Source: an uncultured Pelagibacteraceae bacterium (GTDB lineage: Bacteria; Pseudomonadota; Alphaproteobacteria; Pelagibacterales; Pelagibacteraceae). Taken from it: a stretch of DNA of 64,000 bases. The stretch lies in NCBI GenBank assembly GCA_902576045.1, contig CACGTU010000004.1, positions 1 to 64,000 of the forward strand. Reading direction: 5' to 3'. Shown piece after piece: positions 35,895 to 45,424 of this stretch (its first letter is position 1; the number at the start of each line of letters is the position of its first letter). The translations under genes and the position numbers were made by a program. The notes beneath the pieces were generated by a model. That model had not been told where the DNA came from, made no database searches, and saw only the letters and a program-made list of their open reading frames with translations.

Positions 35895-37073
35895 TTATCT
35901 GTTTTGTAATGAGAATTGGATCAAATCTATGTTTTTTGATTTAAAGCCTGCTTCACAATAAGATAAATAAAAGTGCCACATTCTTTTAAATTTATTATCA
36001 AATCCTTGCTTAGAGATCTCTTCCCATTTTTTAAAAAATTCATCACGCCAAATTTTAAGCGTATTAGAATAATGAAGTCCATAAGAATTATAGTGATTTA
36101 TAGCTAAACCATTATTTTTTGATAAATCGTATAATTTTTTTTTTGATGGTAAGAAACCGCCTGGAAAAATATACTTTTGAATGAAATCTTCTTTAGTTTT
36201 ATATCTATCAAATAAATTATCATCTATTGTTATAGCTTGTATAGCTGCACTTCCTTCACTTACTAGATTAGTCTTTATTGTTTTAAAAAAATTTTCTAAA
36301 TAATTTTGTCCAACAGCCTCAATCATCTCTATTGATGCAATTGAATTATATTTTTGTTTTACATCTCTATAATCCTTAAATTGAATATTAATTTTTTCAT
36401 TTAAACCTTTTTTAAATATTCGATTTGATGCATACTCAAATTGCTTTTTTGAAATTGTGATACAATCGAGTTTTACATCATGATTTTTACCTACATATTC
36501 TGCAAAACCACCCCAACCACATCCTATTTCTAGAATCTTATTTCCTGATTTTGGTTTAATTAATTCAACTAATTTTTTATACTTGTTAATTTGCGCCTTT
36601 TCCAAATCATTGTCTTTTTGATCAAAAATGGCACTCGAATAAGTTAGGGTTGGATCAAGCCATAAAGAGAAAAATTCATTTCCCAAATCGTAGTGTTTTG
36701 AGATATTTTTTTTACTTCTGGATTTATTATTTTTTAAAAGAAAACTTTTTATTTTATTGAATAATGAAAAGTCTAGTAATCCTGAAAATTTGTAAACTAG
36801 TTTTATGTTTTTAGCTGTTAATTCTATTAAATTTGTTAAATCATCTGTCTCAAAATCACCTCGCATGTAAGCTTCTGCAAGTCCCGTACTACCATTTTTA
36901 ACAATTTGATAAGTTAGTCCAGGTTTGTTTATTTTAATTTTTACTTTGAGTTTTTGATTTGGATCACCAAATAAATATTTTTCGTCATTATAATTTGTTA
37001 GAATAAGATGTCCTTTTTTAATTAGTTTAAGTGAGCTAAAAACTATTTTATCTGACCAATTATTTAAATTCAT
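35895..37073 (-). CDS. Cyclopropane-fatty-acyl-phospholipid synthase family methyltransferase
   Basis: This SAM-dependent methyltransferase of 392 residues acts on unsaturated acyl chains of membrane phospholipids. Motifs: an N-terminal region with EAYMRGDFETDDL, SKHYDLGNEFFSLWLDPTLTYSSA, the SAM loop ILEIGCGWGGFAEY and FIQKYIFPGGFLPS. Its start overlaps the DUF1365 gene by 4 bases. Because family members include enzymes that make branched or furan fatty acids, the exact product is open. Confidence 0.88.
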   Translation of the reverse strand: MNLNNWSDKIVFSSLKLIKKGHLILTNYNDEKYLFGDPNQKLKVKIKINKPGLTYQIVKNGSTGLAEAYMRGDFETDDLTNLIELTAKNIKLVYKFSGLLDFSLFNKIKSFLLKNNKSRSKKNISKHYDLGNEFFSLWLDPTLTYSSAIFDQKDNDLEKAQINKYKKLVELIKPKSGNKILEIGCGWGGFAEYVGKNHDVKLDCITISKKQFEYASNRIFKKGLNEKINIQFKDYRDVKQKYNSIASIEMIEAVGQNYLENFFKTIKTNLVSEGSAAIQAITIDDNLFDRYKTKEDFIQKYIFPGGFLPSKKKLYDLSKNNGLAINHYNSYGLHYSNTLKIWRDEFFKKWEEISKQGFDNKFKRMWHFYLSYCEAGFKSKNIDLIQFSLQNR

Positions 37074-37837
37074 TTACTTTCAATTGTAATATTATTTTTT
37101 AATTTAATCTTTTTAGCTATGAGTTTTATTCTTTTTACCCATAATTTAAATGCTTCATAATGAATAGCCCCTATAATCTTAAAAGTCATTAATGGGTGAC
37201 TTAAATAAGATACAATTAAATTTTTGTTATTAAAATCCTTCGATATGCCATCTTGAGAAGCAAACAAAAGTTTACCATCTTTATCATTCTGATTGATTAC
37301 TACTGATAGTTGTTCTCTTGGATTAAGTGTTTTAAAATGGTACTCGCAATCCATCTCTATAAATGGCGAAACATAAAATTTTTTTTTACATTTATTTTGA
37401 ACTGTTTTTTCATCTTGAGCTTTAAAAATATATGTATGTTGCTCACCGAAAGTATTTTTTACCTCATAAAAAATAGAAATTAATTCTGAGTGCTTGTTAT
37501 ATATAAAATATGTACTTAAGGGGTTAAATACATAACCAAAGATTCTTGGATAACATAACAATTTTATACTTATATCTTCTGTAATAATTCCAATATTCCT
37601 TAGATTTTTTTTAACCCATAATTTTATCGAGGATCCATCTCTGTCTCCGTGATCTTTGTCATAAAAACTTATAATATTAAATTTATTGTAAGAAAAAAAT
37701 TTTATATATTTGTTAATTACTTCCAGCTCATTTAAATCTATTAATAGTGAAAATACATTATATTTAAAATAATGTTCTTTAGGTTTGAATCTTTTATGTA
37801 TTACTTTTCCAGTATAAATTTTTGAATTCTTAATCAT
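37070..37837 (-). CDS. DUF1365 protein
   Basis: The 255-residue protein matches DUF1365, with YTGKVIHKRFKPKEHYFKY at the N-terminus, DHGDRDG around residue 60, YPRIFGYVFNPLSTYFIY in the middle and EVKNTFGEQHTY. The function is unknown. The gene is translationally coupled to neighbours on both sides (overlaps of 8 and 4 bases), so it should work in the same pathway as the FAD oxidoreductase and the acyl methyltransferase. Confidence 0.86.
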   Translation of the reverse strand: MIKNSKIYTGKVIHKRFKPKEHYFKYNVFSLLIDLNELEVINKYIKFFSYNKFNIISFYDKDHGDRDGSSIKLWVKKNLRNIGIITEDISIKLLCYPRIFGYVFNPLSTYFIYNKHSELISIFYEVKNTFGEQHTYIFKAQDEKTVQNKCKKKFYVSPFIEMDCEYHFKTLNPREQLSVVINQNDKDGKLLFASQDGISKDFNNKNLIVSYLSHPLMTFKIIGAIHYEAFKLWVKRIKLIAKKIKLKNNITIESK

Positions 37838-39068
37838 CTATGGCTTTTATCATTTCAATGGATGATTTAATTCCATCTTCATGAAAACCATATCCAAAAT
37901 AACTCCCACAAAAAAGTAAATTTTTTTTATTTTGTAAATTTTTTAATTTATCTTGGTTATCTAGTGCTGATTGATCGAAATATGGATGAGTAAAATTTAC
38001 TTTTTTTAATATTTTATCTTCATTAATTTTGAAATTTGGATTTAAGGTTAAAAATATATTTTTATTGAAATCTAAATTTTGTAGGAGATTTAACCAATAA
38101 GTTATAGAATTATTTTCTACGTTATTTTCATCTACGCTTGAATTCCAAGAGCTCCATATATCTTTATTATTGGGCATTATACTTTCATCTGTATGTATAA
38201 CAGCAATATTTTCTCTGTATTTAAACTTAGATAAAATCTCCTGCTCTTCTTTTGTCGGCTCATCAATTATTGATAATGCTTGATCTGCGTGACTAGCTAA
38301 AACCACTTTGTCATAACTAAAAAATTCACTTTTATCACCATAATATAAGTCAATTCCATTTGATCTTCTTATTAATCTATTAACATTATAATTTTTATAA
38401 TATTCACCACTTATGCTTGAAAGTACTTTTGCAACATAAGTCCGACTTCTTTTGGCGACTGTGTACCATTGCGGTCTGTTTTTTAATTTGAATAAACCGT
38501 GATTTTGGAAGAATTTTAGGAAAAATTTTAAAGGCATTTTGCTAGCTTCATAAGGTGGCATTGACCAAATAGCTGAAACCATTGGTATTAAATGAAAATT
38601 TATAAATGAGTCAGATAATTTATTTTTAACTAAATAATCTCCTAAGGTAATTTTTTGATCAAATTGGTTTATTCTCTCACAATTTTTATAAAACTTTAAA
38701 ATGTCAAAAAACATTTTTAAAAAAGATTTATTAAATAAATTCGATTTATTTGCAAAAATGCCTTTCAGACCTCTTCCACAATATTCAAATTTAGTATCTT
38801 TAACTGATACAGCAAAAGACATATCACTTTTTTCTATGTAAACTTTATTTTCACCAAAAAATTTAATTAAGTTAGGATAAGTTTTGTGGTTAAAAACTAT
38901 AAATCCAATATCAACAGATATTTTCTTTTCCTCGATTAATAAATCAATTGTATGTGAGTGACCCCCAAAATGATCTTCTTTTTCAAACAAATCAACTTGG
39001 TGTTTTTTTGAAAGATAATAAGCTGCGCTAAGACCTGAGATGCCTGATCCAACAACTCCAATTTTCAT
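37830..39068 (-). CDS. NAD(P)/FAD-dependent oxidoreductase, amine-oxidase-like (COG2907 type)
   Basis: This 412-residue flavoprotein begins with KIGVVGSGISGLSAAYYLSK for FAD binding and DLFEKEDHFGGHSHT, then DIGFIVFNHKTYPNL, which are typical for the group found with DUF1365 and cyclopropane synthase. It ends with LFCGSYFGYGFHEDG, the second FAD contact. It heads the minus-strand run that continues with DUF1365, the methyltransferase and DUF3833. A role in desaturating or oxidising acyl chains is inference. Confidence 0.85.
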   Translation of the reverse strand: MKIGVVGSGISGLSAAYYLSKKHQVDLFEKEDHFGGHSHTIDLLIEEKKISVDIGFIVFNHKTYPNLIKFFGENKVYIEKSDMSFAVSVKDTKFEYCGRGLKGIFANKSNLFNKSFLKMFFDILKFYKNCERINQFDQKITLGDYLVKNKLSDSFINFHLIPMVSAIWSMPPYEASKMPLKFFLKFFQNHGLFKLKNRPQWYTVAKRSRTYVAKVLSSISGEYYKNYNVNRLIRRSNGIDLYYGDKSEFFSYDKVVLASHADQALSIIDEPTKEEQEILSKFKYRENIAVIHTDESIMPNNKDIWSSWNSSVDENNVENNSITYWLNLLQNLDFNKNIFLTLNPNFKINEDKILKKVNFTHPYFDQSALDNQDKLKNLQNKKNLLFCGSYFGYGFHEDGIKSSIEMIKAIDD

Positions 39069-39074
39069 TAAAAC

Positions 39075-41945
39075 TTATGCAGCATCTTCTTTAAATTCGT
39101 CAATACTAGGACAGGTACAAAATATATTTTTATCTCCATAAACATTGTCTACTCTTGCAACTGGAGGCCAAAATTTATTTACTCTTAAAAATTTTGCAGG
39201 ATAAGCAGCTTGCTCTCTTGAATATTTATGTGTCCATTCATCTGAAGCTAATTCAAAATCGGTGTGTGGAGCATTTTTTATTGGATTATCAACTTTATCA
39301 AATTTACCTGACTTGATCATGTCAATTTCTGATTTAATGCTAATCAAGGTATCACAAAATCTATCTAGCTCAGATAAACTCTCACTTTCAGTTGGTTCTA
39401 TCATCATTGTACCAGCAACTGGCCATGACATTGTTGGTGCATGAAAACCATAATCTATCAATCTTTTAGCAATATCTTCTTCGGTAATACCTGTTTCACT
39501 CTTAATTAGTCTAATATCAATAATGCATTCATGAGCCACATTACCATTTGAGCCTTTGTAAAGTATTGGATAGTGATCTTTTAACCTATTTGCTATGTAA
39601 TTTGCATTTAGTATCGCAATTTGTGTTGCAAGTTTTAATCCTTGAGAGCCCATCATTTTAATATACATCCAAGAAATTGATAAAATACTTGAACTTCCCC
39701 AAGGTGCTGCGGAGACAGGACCAATTCCAGTTGAAGGCCCACAATCTTTAACTACCGGGTGATTGGGAAGATAAACCTGTAAATGCCTTTTACATGCAAT
39801 AGGTCCCATTCCAGGGCCTCCTCCACCGTGAGGAATACAAAATGTTTTATGTAAGTTTATATGGCAAACATCAGGACCAAAATTTCCTGGTTTTGCTATA
39901 CCAACCAGTGCATTTAAGTTTGCACCATCCATGTAAACTTGGCCTCCATGTTTATGAATTAATTCACATATATCTTTTATTTTTTCCTCAAATACACCAT
40001 GTGTGGATGGATATGTAACCATTAAAGCTCCGAGATTTTCCGAGTGTGTCTCAGCTTTTTTCTTTAAATCTTCAAAATCAACATTTCCCTCTTTATCACA
40101 ATTAATTACTACCACCTTCATTCCTACCATCTGGGCACTTGCTGGATTAGTTCCATGTGCTGAGCTAGGTATTAAGCATATATTTCTGTTTTGTTCGCCT
40201 CTATCTAAATGGTATTTTCTTATCACCATTAATCCAGCATATTCTCCTTGAGCACCTGCATTAGGCTGAAGTGATACACCAGAAAAACCAGTAATTGATC
40301 TTAGCCAATTTTTAAGATCAGTGAACAAAGCTCTATATCCTTCCATTTGCTCAACAGGAACGAATGGATGGGGCTCGGCTAATTCTCTCCATGAAATAGG
40401 GATCATTTCTGCAGTAGCATTTAACTTCATGGTACATGACCCTAATGCAATCATAGTTCTGTTAAGTGCGATATCCTTATCTTCTAACTTTTTAAGATAT
40501 CTAAGCATTTCTGTTTCAGAGTGATATGAATTGAAAACAGGATGTTCTAAGTATTTTGAAGTTCTCAATAAATTTTTTGGAAGGTTAGGTAAACTTACTG
40601 TAGGATCTTCTTTTTTAATAGACTCTGCTGCATTAAAAATTTTTAATAATTGATTAACTCTATAAACATTTTTTTTCTCATCAAAAGAAATGGCAAGCAT
40701 TTCTGAATTTACTTTTCTAATATTTACTTTTTGATCTAAAGCATTTTTAAAAATCTGATCAGTCTTCTCTTTAGTAATAATAGTTACAGTATCAAAGAAA
40801 TAATCTGAATATAATTCATATCCAGATTGTTTTATTTTATCAGCAAAGTTTTTTGCTAATTGTGAAACTCTCTCAGAAATTTCCTTTATTCCATCTGGTC
40901 CATGATAAATAGCATAAGCTGCTGATACAATCGCTAGTAATGCTTGTGCCGTACAAATATTGCTTGTTGCTTTGTCTCTTCTGATGTGCTGCTCTCTAGT
41001 TTGTAGAGATAATCTGTATGCCTTATTTCCATGTCTATCAACTGAAACACCAACGATTCTTCCTGGCATTGATCTTTTAAATTCATCTTTTGTTGCAAAA
41101 AAAGCTGCATGAGGCCCTCCATAACCCATTGGAATACCAAATCTTTGAGAGCTACCGACAGCTATATCTGCACCAAGTTCTCCTGGTGTTTTTAATTTAG
41201 CAAGTGCTAATAAATCACAAGCCAAGATCGCTTTACCATTTTTTTTGTGGATTTTACTTATATGTTCACTTGGATCTTTAATGTCACCTAGAGTTCCTGG
41301 GTATTGTAAAATTCCACAAACAATATCCTCTTTTAACTGATCCAAAACTTTGTCCTCATCACCAACAAGAACTTTTAATCCCATAGGTTCTGCTCTAGTT
41401 TGAACAACGTCGATTGTTTGTGGATGACAATTCTCTGAAATGAAAACTAAATTACTATCACTTTTGTTAAGTCTATGACTTAGACCCATAGCCTCTGCTG
41501 CTGCCGTTCCTTCGTCAAGCAGAGATGCATTTGCAATATCCATTCCTGTAAAATCAACAATCATTTGTTGGAAGTTTAATAACATTTCTAATCTTCCTTG
41601 AGCCACCTCAGGCTGGTAAGGCGTGTATGATGTATACCAACCAGGATTTTCCAATATATTTCTTAAAATAACATACGGTGTATAAGTTCCATAATAACCC
41701 ATGCCAATAAAATTGGAGTAAATTTGGTTTTTTTTTGAAATTGATTTTAATTTTCTAAGCGCTTCGTATTCTGAATTCGACTCACCAATATTTAGTTCAC
41801 CTTTAAACTGTATTTTATCTGGAACAGTACTGTTTATAAGATCATCTAATGACTTAAAGTTAAGTTCTTTAAGCATTTTTTGTTGCTCATTATTTGAAGG
41901 ACCTATGTGTCTTCGAATAAAGTCTTTTTGTGAATTATGTAACAT
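39075..41945 (-). CDS. gcvP: Glycine dehydrogenase (decarboxylating), P-protein
   Basis: GcvP is the PLP enzyme that decarboxylates glycine. The 956-residue protein is the fused single-chain form, with DFIRRHIGPSNNEQQ at the start, two PLP-fold halves, and the PLP lysine in HINLHKTFCIPHGGGGPG around residue 690. Length is standard. It is the third gene of gcvT-gcvH-gcvP behind the glycine riboswitch and overlaps gcvH by one base. Confidence 0.96.
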   Translation of the reverse strand: MLHNSQKDFIRRHIGPSNNEQQKMLKELNFKSLDDLINSTVPDKIQFKGELNIGESNSEYEALRKLKSISKKNQIYSNFIGMGYYGTYTPYVILRNILENPGWYTSYTPYQPEVAQGRLEMLLNFQQMIVDFTGMDIANASLLDEGTAAAEAMGLSHRLNKSDSNLVFISENCHPQTIDVVQTRAEPMGLKVLVGDEDKVLDQLKEDIVCGILQYPGTLGDIKDPSEHISKIHKKNGKAILACDLLALAKLKTPGELGADIAVGSSQRFGIPMGYGGPHAAFFATKDEFKRSMPGRIVGVSVDRHGNKAYRLSLQTREQHIRRDKATSNICTAQALLAIVSAAYAIYHGPDGIKEISERVSQLAKNFADKIKQSGYELYSDYFFDTVTIITKEKTDQIFKNALDQKVNIRKVNSEMLAISFDEKKNVYRVNQLLKIFNAAESIKKEDPTVSLPNLPKNLLRTSKYLEHPVFNSYHSETEMLRYLKKLEDKDIALNRTMIALGSCTMKLNATAEMIPISWRELAEPHPFVPVEQMEGYRALFTDLKNWLRSITGFSGVSLQPNAGAQGEYAGLMVIRKYHLDRGEQNRNICLIPSSAHGTNPASAQMVGMKVVVINCDKEGNVDFEDLKKKAETHSENLGALMVTYPSTHGVFEEKIKDICELIHKHGGQVYMDGANLNALVGIAKPGNFGPDVCHINLHKTFCIPHGGGGPGMGPIACKRHLQVYLPNHPVVKDCGPSTGIGPVSAAPWGSSSILSISWMYIKMMGSQGLKLATQIAILNANYIANRLKDHYPILYKGSNGNVAHECIIDIRLIKSETGITEEDIAKRLIDYGFHAPTMSWPVAGTMMIEPTESESLSELDRFCDTLISIKSEIDMIKSGKFDKVDNPIKNAPHTDFELASDEWTHKYSREQAAYPAKFLRVNKFWPPVARVDNVYGDKNIFCTCPSIDEFKEDAA

Positions 41946-42325
41946 TAGCTTGATGTCTCCTTTGCAAATTTCTCGTATTCTTCTTTATTCATTAACGTGT
42001 CTAATTCTGATAAATCTTTTACTTTCAATTTAAAAAACCATGCAGCACCCTCGGGGTCTTCATTAATTTTTGCTGGATCGTCCACAATAGATTGATTTAT
42101 ATCAACTACTTCTCCACTGATAGGTGTGTAAACGTCACTTGCGGCTTTTGTAGACTCTACAACACCTGCAGTTCCATCTTTTTCAACATTTGTGCCTTTT
42201 TCTGGCAACTCAGCAAAAACTATATCACCTAACATTTCAGTTGCATGTTTTGTAATTCCAATAGTTGCAACCTCACCCTCCAGTGTAATCCATTCATGCT
42301 CTTTGGAAAATTTAACTTCAGACAT
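41945..42325 (-). CDS. gcvH: Glycine cleavage system H protein
   Basis: GcvH shuttles the aminomethyl group on a lipoyl arm. The 126-residue protein has [17 protein letters not shown] at the N-terminus and the lipoylated lysine in [18 protein letters not shown] around residue 64. It overlaps the end of gcvT by 8 bases and has a strong Shine-Dalgarno (AAAAGGAG) inside gcvT, so it can be initiated efficiently on its own. Confidence 0.95.
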   Translation of the reverse strand: MSEVKFSKEHEWITLEGEVATIGITKHATEMLGDIVFAELPEKGTNVEKDGTAGVVESTKAASDVYTPISGEVVDINQSIVDDPAKINEDPEGAAWFFKLKVKDLSELDTLMNKEEYEKFAKETSS

Positions 42326-43421
42326 TTTTTTCTCCTTTTACATAGTTTTTTTTATAAAATGGTAAATCACAAACATTGGCTGGAACTTTTTTTCCTCTTA
42401 CTTCTAAAAAGATTTTTGTATTTGTTGGTGAGTAATTGTTTTCGACATACCCCATTGCAATTGAGCATTCAACACTTGGTCCAAATGTACCGCTTGTAAC
42501 TTTACCTATTTCTTTATCGTTCTGATCAAAAATTTTAGTATTTCCTCTTGCTATAACTCTTGTTTCAGGTTTGATACCAACTCTTAAAGTCTTTACTCCA
42601 TTATCAATTTGTTTTTTTATAATATCTGAACCAGGATAATCACTACCAACTCTTGATTTAGGTATTGCCCATTTCAAGTTTGCCTCAATCGGACTTGTTT
42701 TTTCGTCAAGATCATTACCATATAAGCATAAACCAGCTTCTAATCTTAGCGTATCTCTTGCGCCAAGCCCTATAAGTTTAGCACCATAATTAATTAATTG
42801 ATCTACAAATTTTTCAGCTTTTTTATTATCTAAAGAGATCTCAAAACCATCTTCACCAGTATAACCAGATCTTGTTATGTATATATTTGAATTATCATAT
42901 TCAAATTCCCCTCCATTCATGAATTTAAGATTAGTTATATTTGAAACTACTTTTCCTAATACATCCTTTGCTTTTGGTCCTTGTATTGCAATCAAAGATA
43001 GGCTTTCATCTAAATTTAAATCATATTTGCCATTTAATTTTTTTTTTATTATTTCAAGATCTTGCTTTTTACATGCTGCATTTAAAATAATTAAGTAACC
43101 ATCTTTTAATTTTGTAATAATTAAATCGTCGTAAATTCCTCCCTTATCATTCATTAAAAAAGAATATTTACTTTGATTAGTCTTTAAATTTTTTAAATTA
43201 ACTGGAAATATTTTTTCTAGATCATCTGTAAGATGATCTGAACCGTTTATAAATAGCTGTCCCATATGTGATACGTCAAATATACCCGCATTTTCTCTAG
43301 TAAATTTGTGTTCTTGGATTATTCCACTCTTATATTGTATGGGCATTTGGTAACCTGCAAACTCAACCATCTTTGCACCATGTTGGATATGTAATTTATA
43401 TAAAGGTGTTTTTTTATTCAT
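42318..43421 (-). CDS. gcvT: Aminomethyltransferase (glycine cleavage T protein)
   Basis: GcvT transfers the methylene group of glycine to tetrahydrofolate. The 367-residue protein shows [62 protein letters not shown] and the C-terminal IAMGYV. The ATG at 43421 is 14 bases after the second aptamer of the glycine riboswitch, and the ribosome-binding stretch AAAGAG and the AUG are complementary to an upstream riboswitch segment (see the riboswitch entry). Confidence 0.95.
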   Translation of the reverse strand: MNKKTPLYKLHIQHGAKMVEFAGYQMPIQYKSGIIQEHKFTRENAGIFDVSHMGQLFINGSDHLTDDLEKIFPVNLKNLKTNQSKYSFLMNDKGGIYDDLIITKLKDGYLIILNAACKKQDLEIIKKKLNGKYDLNLDESLSLIAIQGPKAKDVLGKVVSNITNLKFMNGGEFEYDNSNIYITRSGYTGEDGFEISLDNKKAEKFVDQLINYGAKLIGLGARDTLRLEAGLCLYGNDLDEKTSPIEANLKWAIPKSRVGSDYPGSDIIKKQIDNGVKTLRVGIKPETRVIARGNTKIFDQNDKEIGKVTSGTFGPSVECSIAMGYVENNYSPTNTKIFLEVRGKKVPANVCDLPFYKKNYVKGEKNV

Positions 43422-43580
43422 ATTAACTCTTTAATCCCCTCTGTCTTGTTGCCTGAGAGTTTTGCTCCTTCGGCGAGAACTTAATCTCTTTCCAGAGTTA
43501 ATACGTACGGTCCTTTTGCCTGAGAGATTATTGGGTATTTGCTCCTTCGGCGCTACATTGAGTAGTCTCTCCCGTGAGTT
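43419..43580 (-). promoter_or_regulatory. Tandem glycine riboswitch with short translational expression platform (gcvTHP leader)
   Basis: Read on the minus strand, the leader contains two glycine aptamers, each with the core CGCCGAAGGAGCAA followed by CTCTCAGGCAA. The first is about 43505-43580 and the second about 43436-43503. No intrinsic terminator follows: the gcvT ATG is 14 bases after the second aptamer. Aptamer II P1 pairs CTCTG (43493-43497) with CAGAG (43439-43443). The same CUCU also fits an alternative helix: CGUAUUAACUCU (43494-43505) pairs with AGAGUUAAUAUG (43419-43430), covering the ribosome-binding site and start codon, with one G-U. Glycine binding should therefore free the start, an ON switch. 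The pairing is seen; the mechanism is inferred. Confidence 0.95.
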
Positions 43581-43613
43581 CTTATAACACAATTTATTAT
43601 AAAATATAAATAT

Positions 43614-44483
43614 TTATGCAGATTTTTTTTTAAAAAATAAAGTTAAAAACTGTAATAGAACTGCGAATATAACCACGGACCCACCAATTAAAACAATAAA
43701 AGGAGGGTTTTCATTAACAAACATCCATGCCCAAAGAGGTCCTAAAACTGCCTCAGTAAGCATAATTATCCCAACAAATGCAGAAGGTGTAGATCTTGCA
43801 CCAACTGTAATAAAAATAAATCCAAATCCCAATTGAAAAAAACCAGCTAAAAATCCTAAAAAAATATCATGGCTAGAAATTGCAATAGTTGGTGACATCA
43901 AGTATCCAATAATCATTGCAAATATACCTGCTACAAGTTGAAGTGGGACCATGTCAAAATCTGGATATTTTCTTACTACTAGAATTAAAATTGCGAATGA
44001 AATTGGCATTAGAAATGCAGCTATATTTCCAGACATTTCTCCAGGTGATAAAGAATTACCCACCATCATGATTATACCAGCTATTGCCAAAATGATTGAA
44101 GCTAAAGTGATTTTAGATATTTTTTCTTTTAAAAATAAATAACCAAATACAGCAAGAAATATCGTTTGTGTCTGAATTATAAAATTAGTATTTGTTACAG
44201 TTGTATTGTACATTGCAAAAACATAACTTGCAAAGCCTACTGCTAGAATTAAACCACCAAACAAACCTGGAATACCAGATTTAATAAGTACACTAAAAAT
44301 TTTTTGTTTATAAGAAATTATTAAGAATAAAAATACAACAATTATAAAAAAAAGAGATCTCCAAAATAATATTTGCCATAAAGTTGATCCTTCAAATGAC
44401 TTTACAATCATACCGCCAAAACTAAGGCTACAGGCACCTAAAAATACAAGAAATGGTCCTGGTATTTTTGAAATTATATTCAC
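43614..44483 (-). CDS. EamA/DMT-family permease
   Basis: This 289-residue inner-membrane protein has ten hydrophobic segments in two EamA domains (GACSLSFGGMIVKSFEGSTL in the first, SAFVGIIMLTEAVLGPLWAW in the second). It lies at the end of the pxpB-pxpC run, overlapping pxpC by 4 bases, and just upstream of the gcv riboswitch. Coupling to 5-oxoprolinase suggests a carrier for 5-oxoproline or another amino acid derivative, but that is inference from position. Confidence 0.83.
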   Translation of the reverse strand: MNIISKIPGPFLVFLGACSLSFGGMIVKSFEGSTLWQILFWRSLFFIIVVFLFLIISYKQKIFSVLIKSGIPGLFGGLILAVGFASYVFAMYNTTVTNTNFIIQTQTIFLAVFGYLFLKEKISKITLASIILAIAGIIMMVGNSLSPGEMSGNIAAFLMPISFAILILVVRKYPDFDMVPLQLVAGIFAMIIGYLMSPTIAISSHDIFLGFLAGFFQLGFGFIFITVGARSTPSAFVGIIMLTEAVLGPLWAWMFVNENPPFIVLIGGSVVIFAVLLQFLTLFFKKKSA

Positions 44484-45424
44484 AAGATTTTTGAAATTAT
44501 ATTATTTGTTTCCATTTCATATAATTTAAAAATTGTTTCTGCATCTTTTAAATTCACTTCTTTAAACTTTATTTTTGATCCAGGTGTTAATTGTGAGAGT
44601 TTATCGAAATCAGCACTAATAACAGTAGCTATTTTTGGATACCCGCCTATCGTACCATGGTCTGCAAGCATTATAATAGGATTACCATCAGCTGGGATTT
44701 GTATAACTCCTTTTACAAGCCCTTCAGATTTAATATTGGTATTAATAATATTGTCTAATCTCTCTCCCTCTAAACGCATTCCCATTCTATCTGTAAGTTT
44801 GGTCACACTATATTCCTTTTTAAAAAACTTAGCTTGGGACTCTTTAGAGAAATAATGAAAATTAGTTCCTTTTATAACTCTTATATTTTCAATTTTAGAA
44901 TTAATGTGATCTAATTTTCTTCTTGATAATTCTTTTATATTTGAAACTTCAATCTTTTGATTATCTTGTAGTTTTTTACCTTTATTTGAACCGATATTAG
45001 CTTTTGTGTTTATAGAGCAGCTTTTCCATTGATAATCTAAGTTTAGGTCAGCTCCAATTGCCAAATAACCATAAACAGATTTATTTGTTGAAATTAAATC
45101 AATTTCGTCATGATCCTCTAATATAATTGTTTCATAACATTTACCCTCAATCTCATTTTTATTTTTAAAAATTTTAAATTTTACGTCTCCTGAAACTGAT
45201 ATATTTAAAGGATCGCCGTGATACACTAATCTTGGTCCTTGATATGCAAATTCTATTATCGGATGGCTTGGAATATTCTGAAGAATTTTGTTGGATATAA
45301 TATAATTTCTTCTATCCATTACTCCACTTATTGGAATTCCAATATGATTTAGATTATTTCTACCTAAATCCTGAAAAGTTGTATTGATCCCTGCTCTTAT
45401 GACTTTGAAAAAATTTTCACTCAT
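44480..45424 (-). CDS. pxpC: 5-oxoprolinase subunit C (biotin-dependent carboxyltransferase-like)
   Basis: PxpC acts with PxpA and PxpB in the ATP-dependent opening of 5-oxoproline to glutamate. The track starts at 45475, but ATG 45424 (MSENFFKVIRAGINTTFQD) gives the family N-terminus and an 8-base overlap with pxpB, so I use it (314 residues). Landmarks are TFQDLGRNNLNHIGIPISGV, TDRMGMRLEGERL, EGLVKGVIQIPADG, PIIMLADHGTIGGYPKIATV near the end. Confidence 0.9.
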   Translation of the reverse strand: MSENFFKVIRAGINTTFQDLGRNNLNHIGIPISGVMDRRNYIISNKILQNIPSHPIIEFAYQGPRLVYHGDPLNISVSGDVKFKIFKNKNEIEGKCYETIILEDHDEIDLISTNKSVYGYLAIGADLNLDYQWKSCSINTKANIGSNKGKKLQDNQKIEVSNIKELSRRKLDHINSKIENIRVIKGTNFHYFSKESQAKFFKKEYSVTKLTDRMGMRLEGERLDNIINTNIKSEGLVKGVIQIPADGNPIIMLADHGTIGGYPKIATVISADFDKLSQLTPGSKIKFKEVNLKDAETIFKLYEMETNNIISKIL

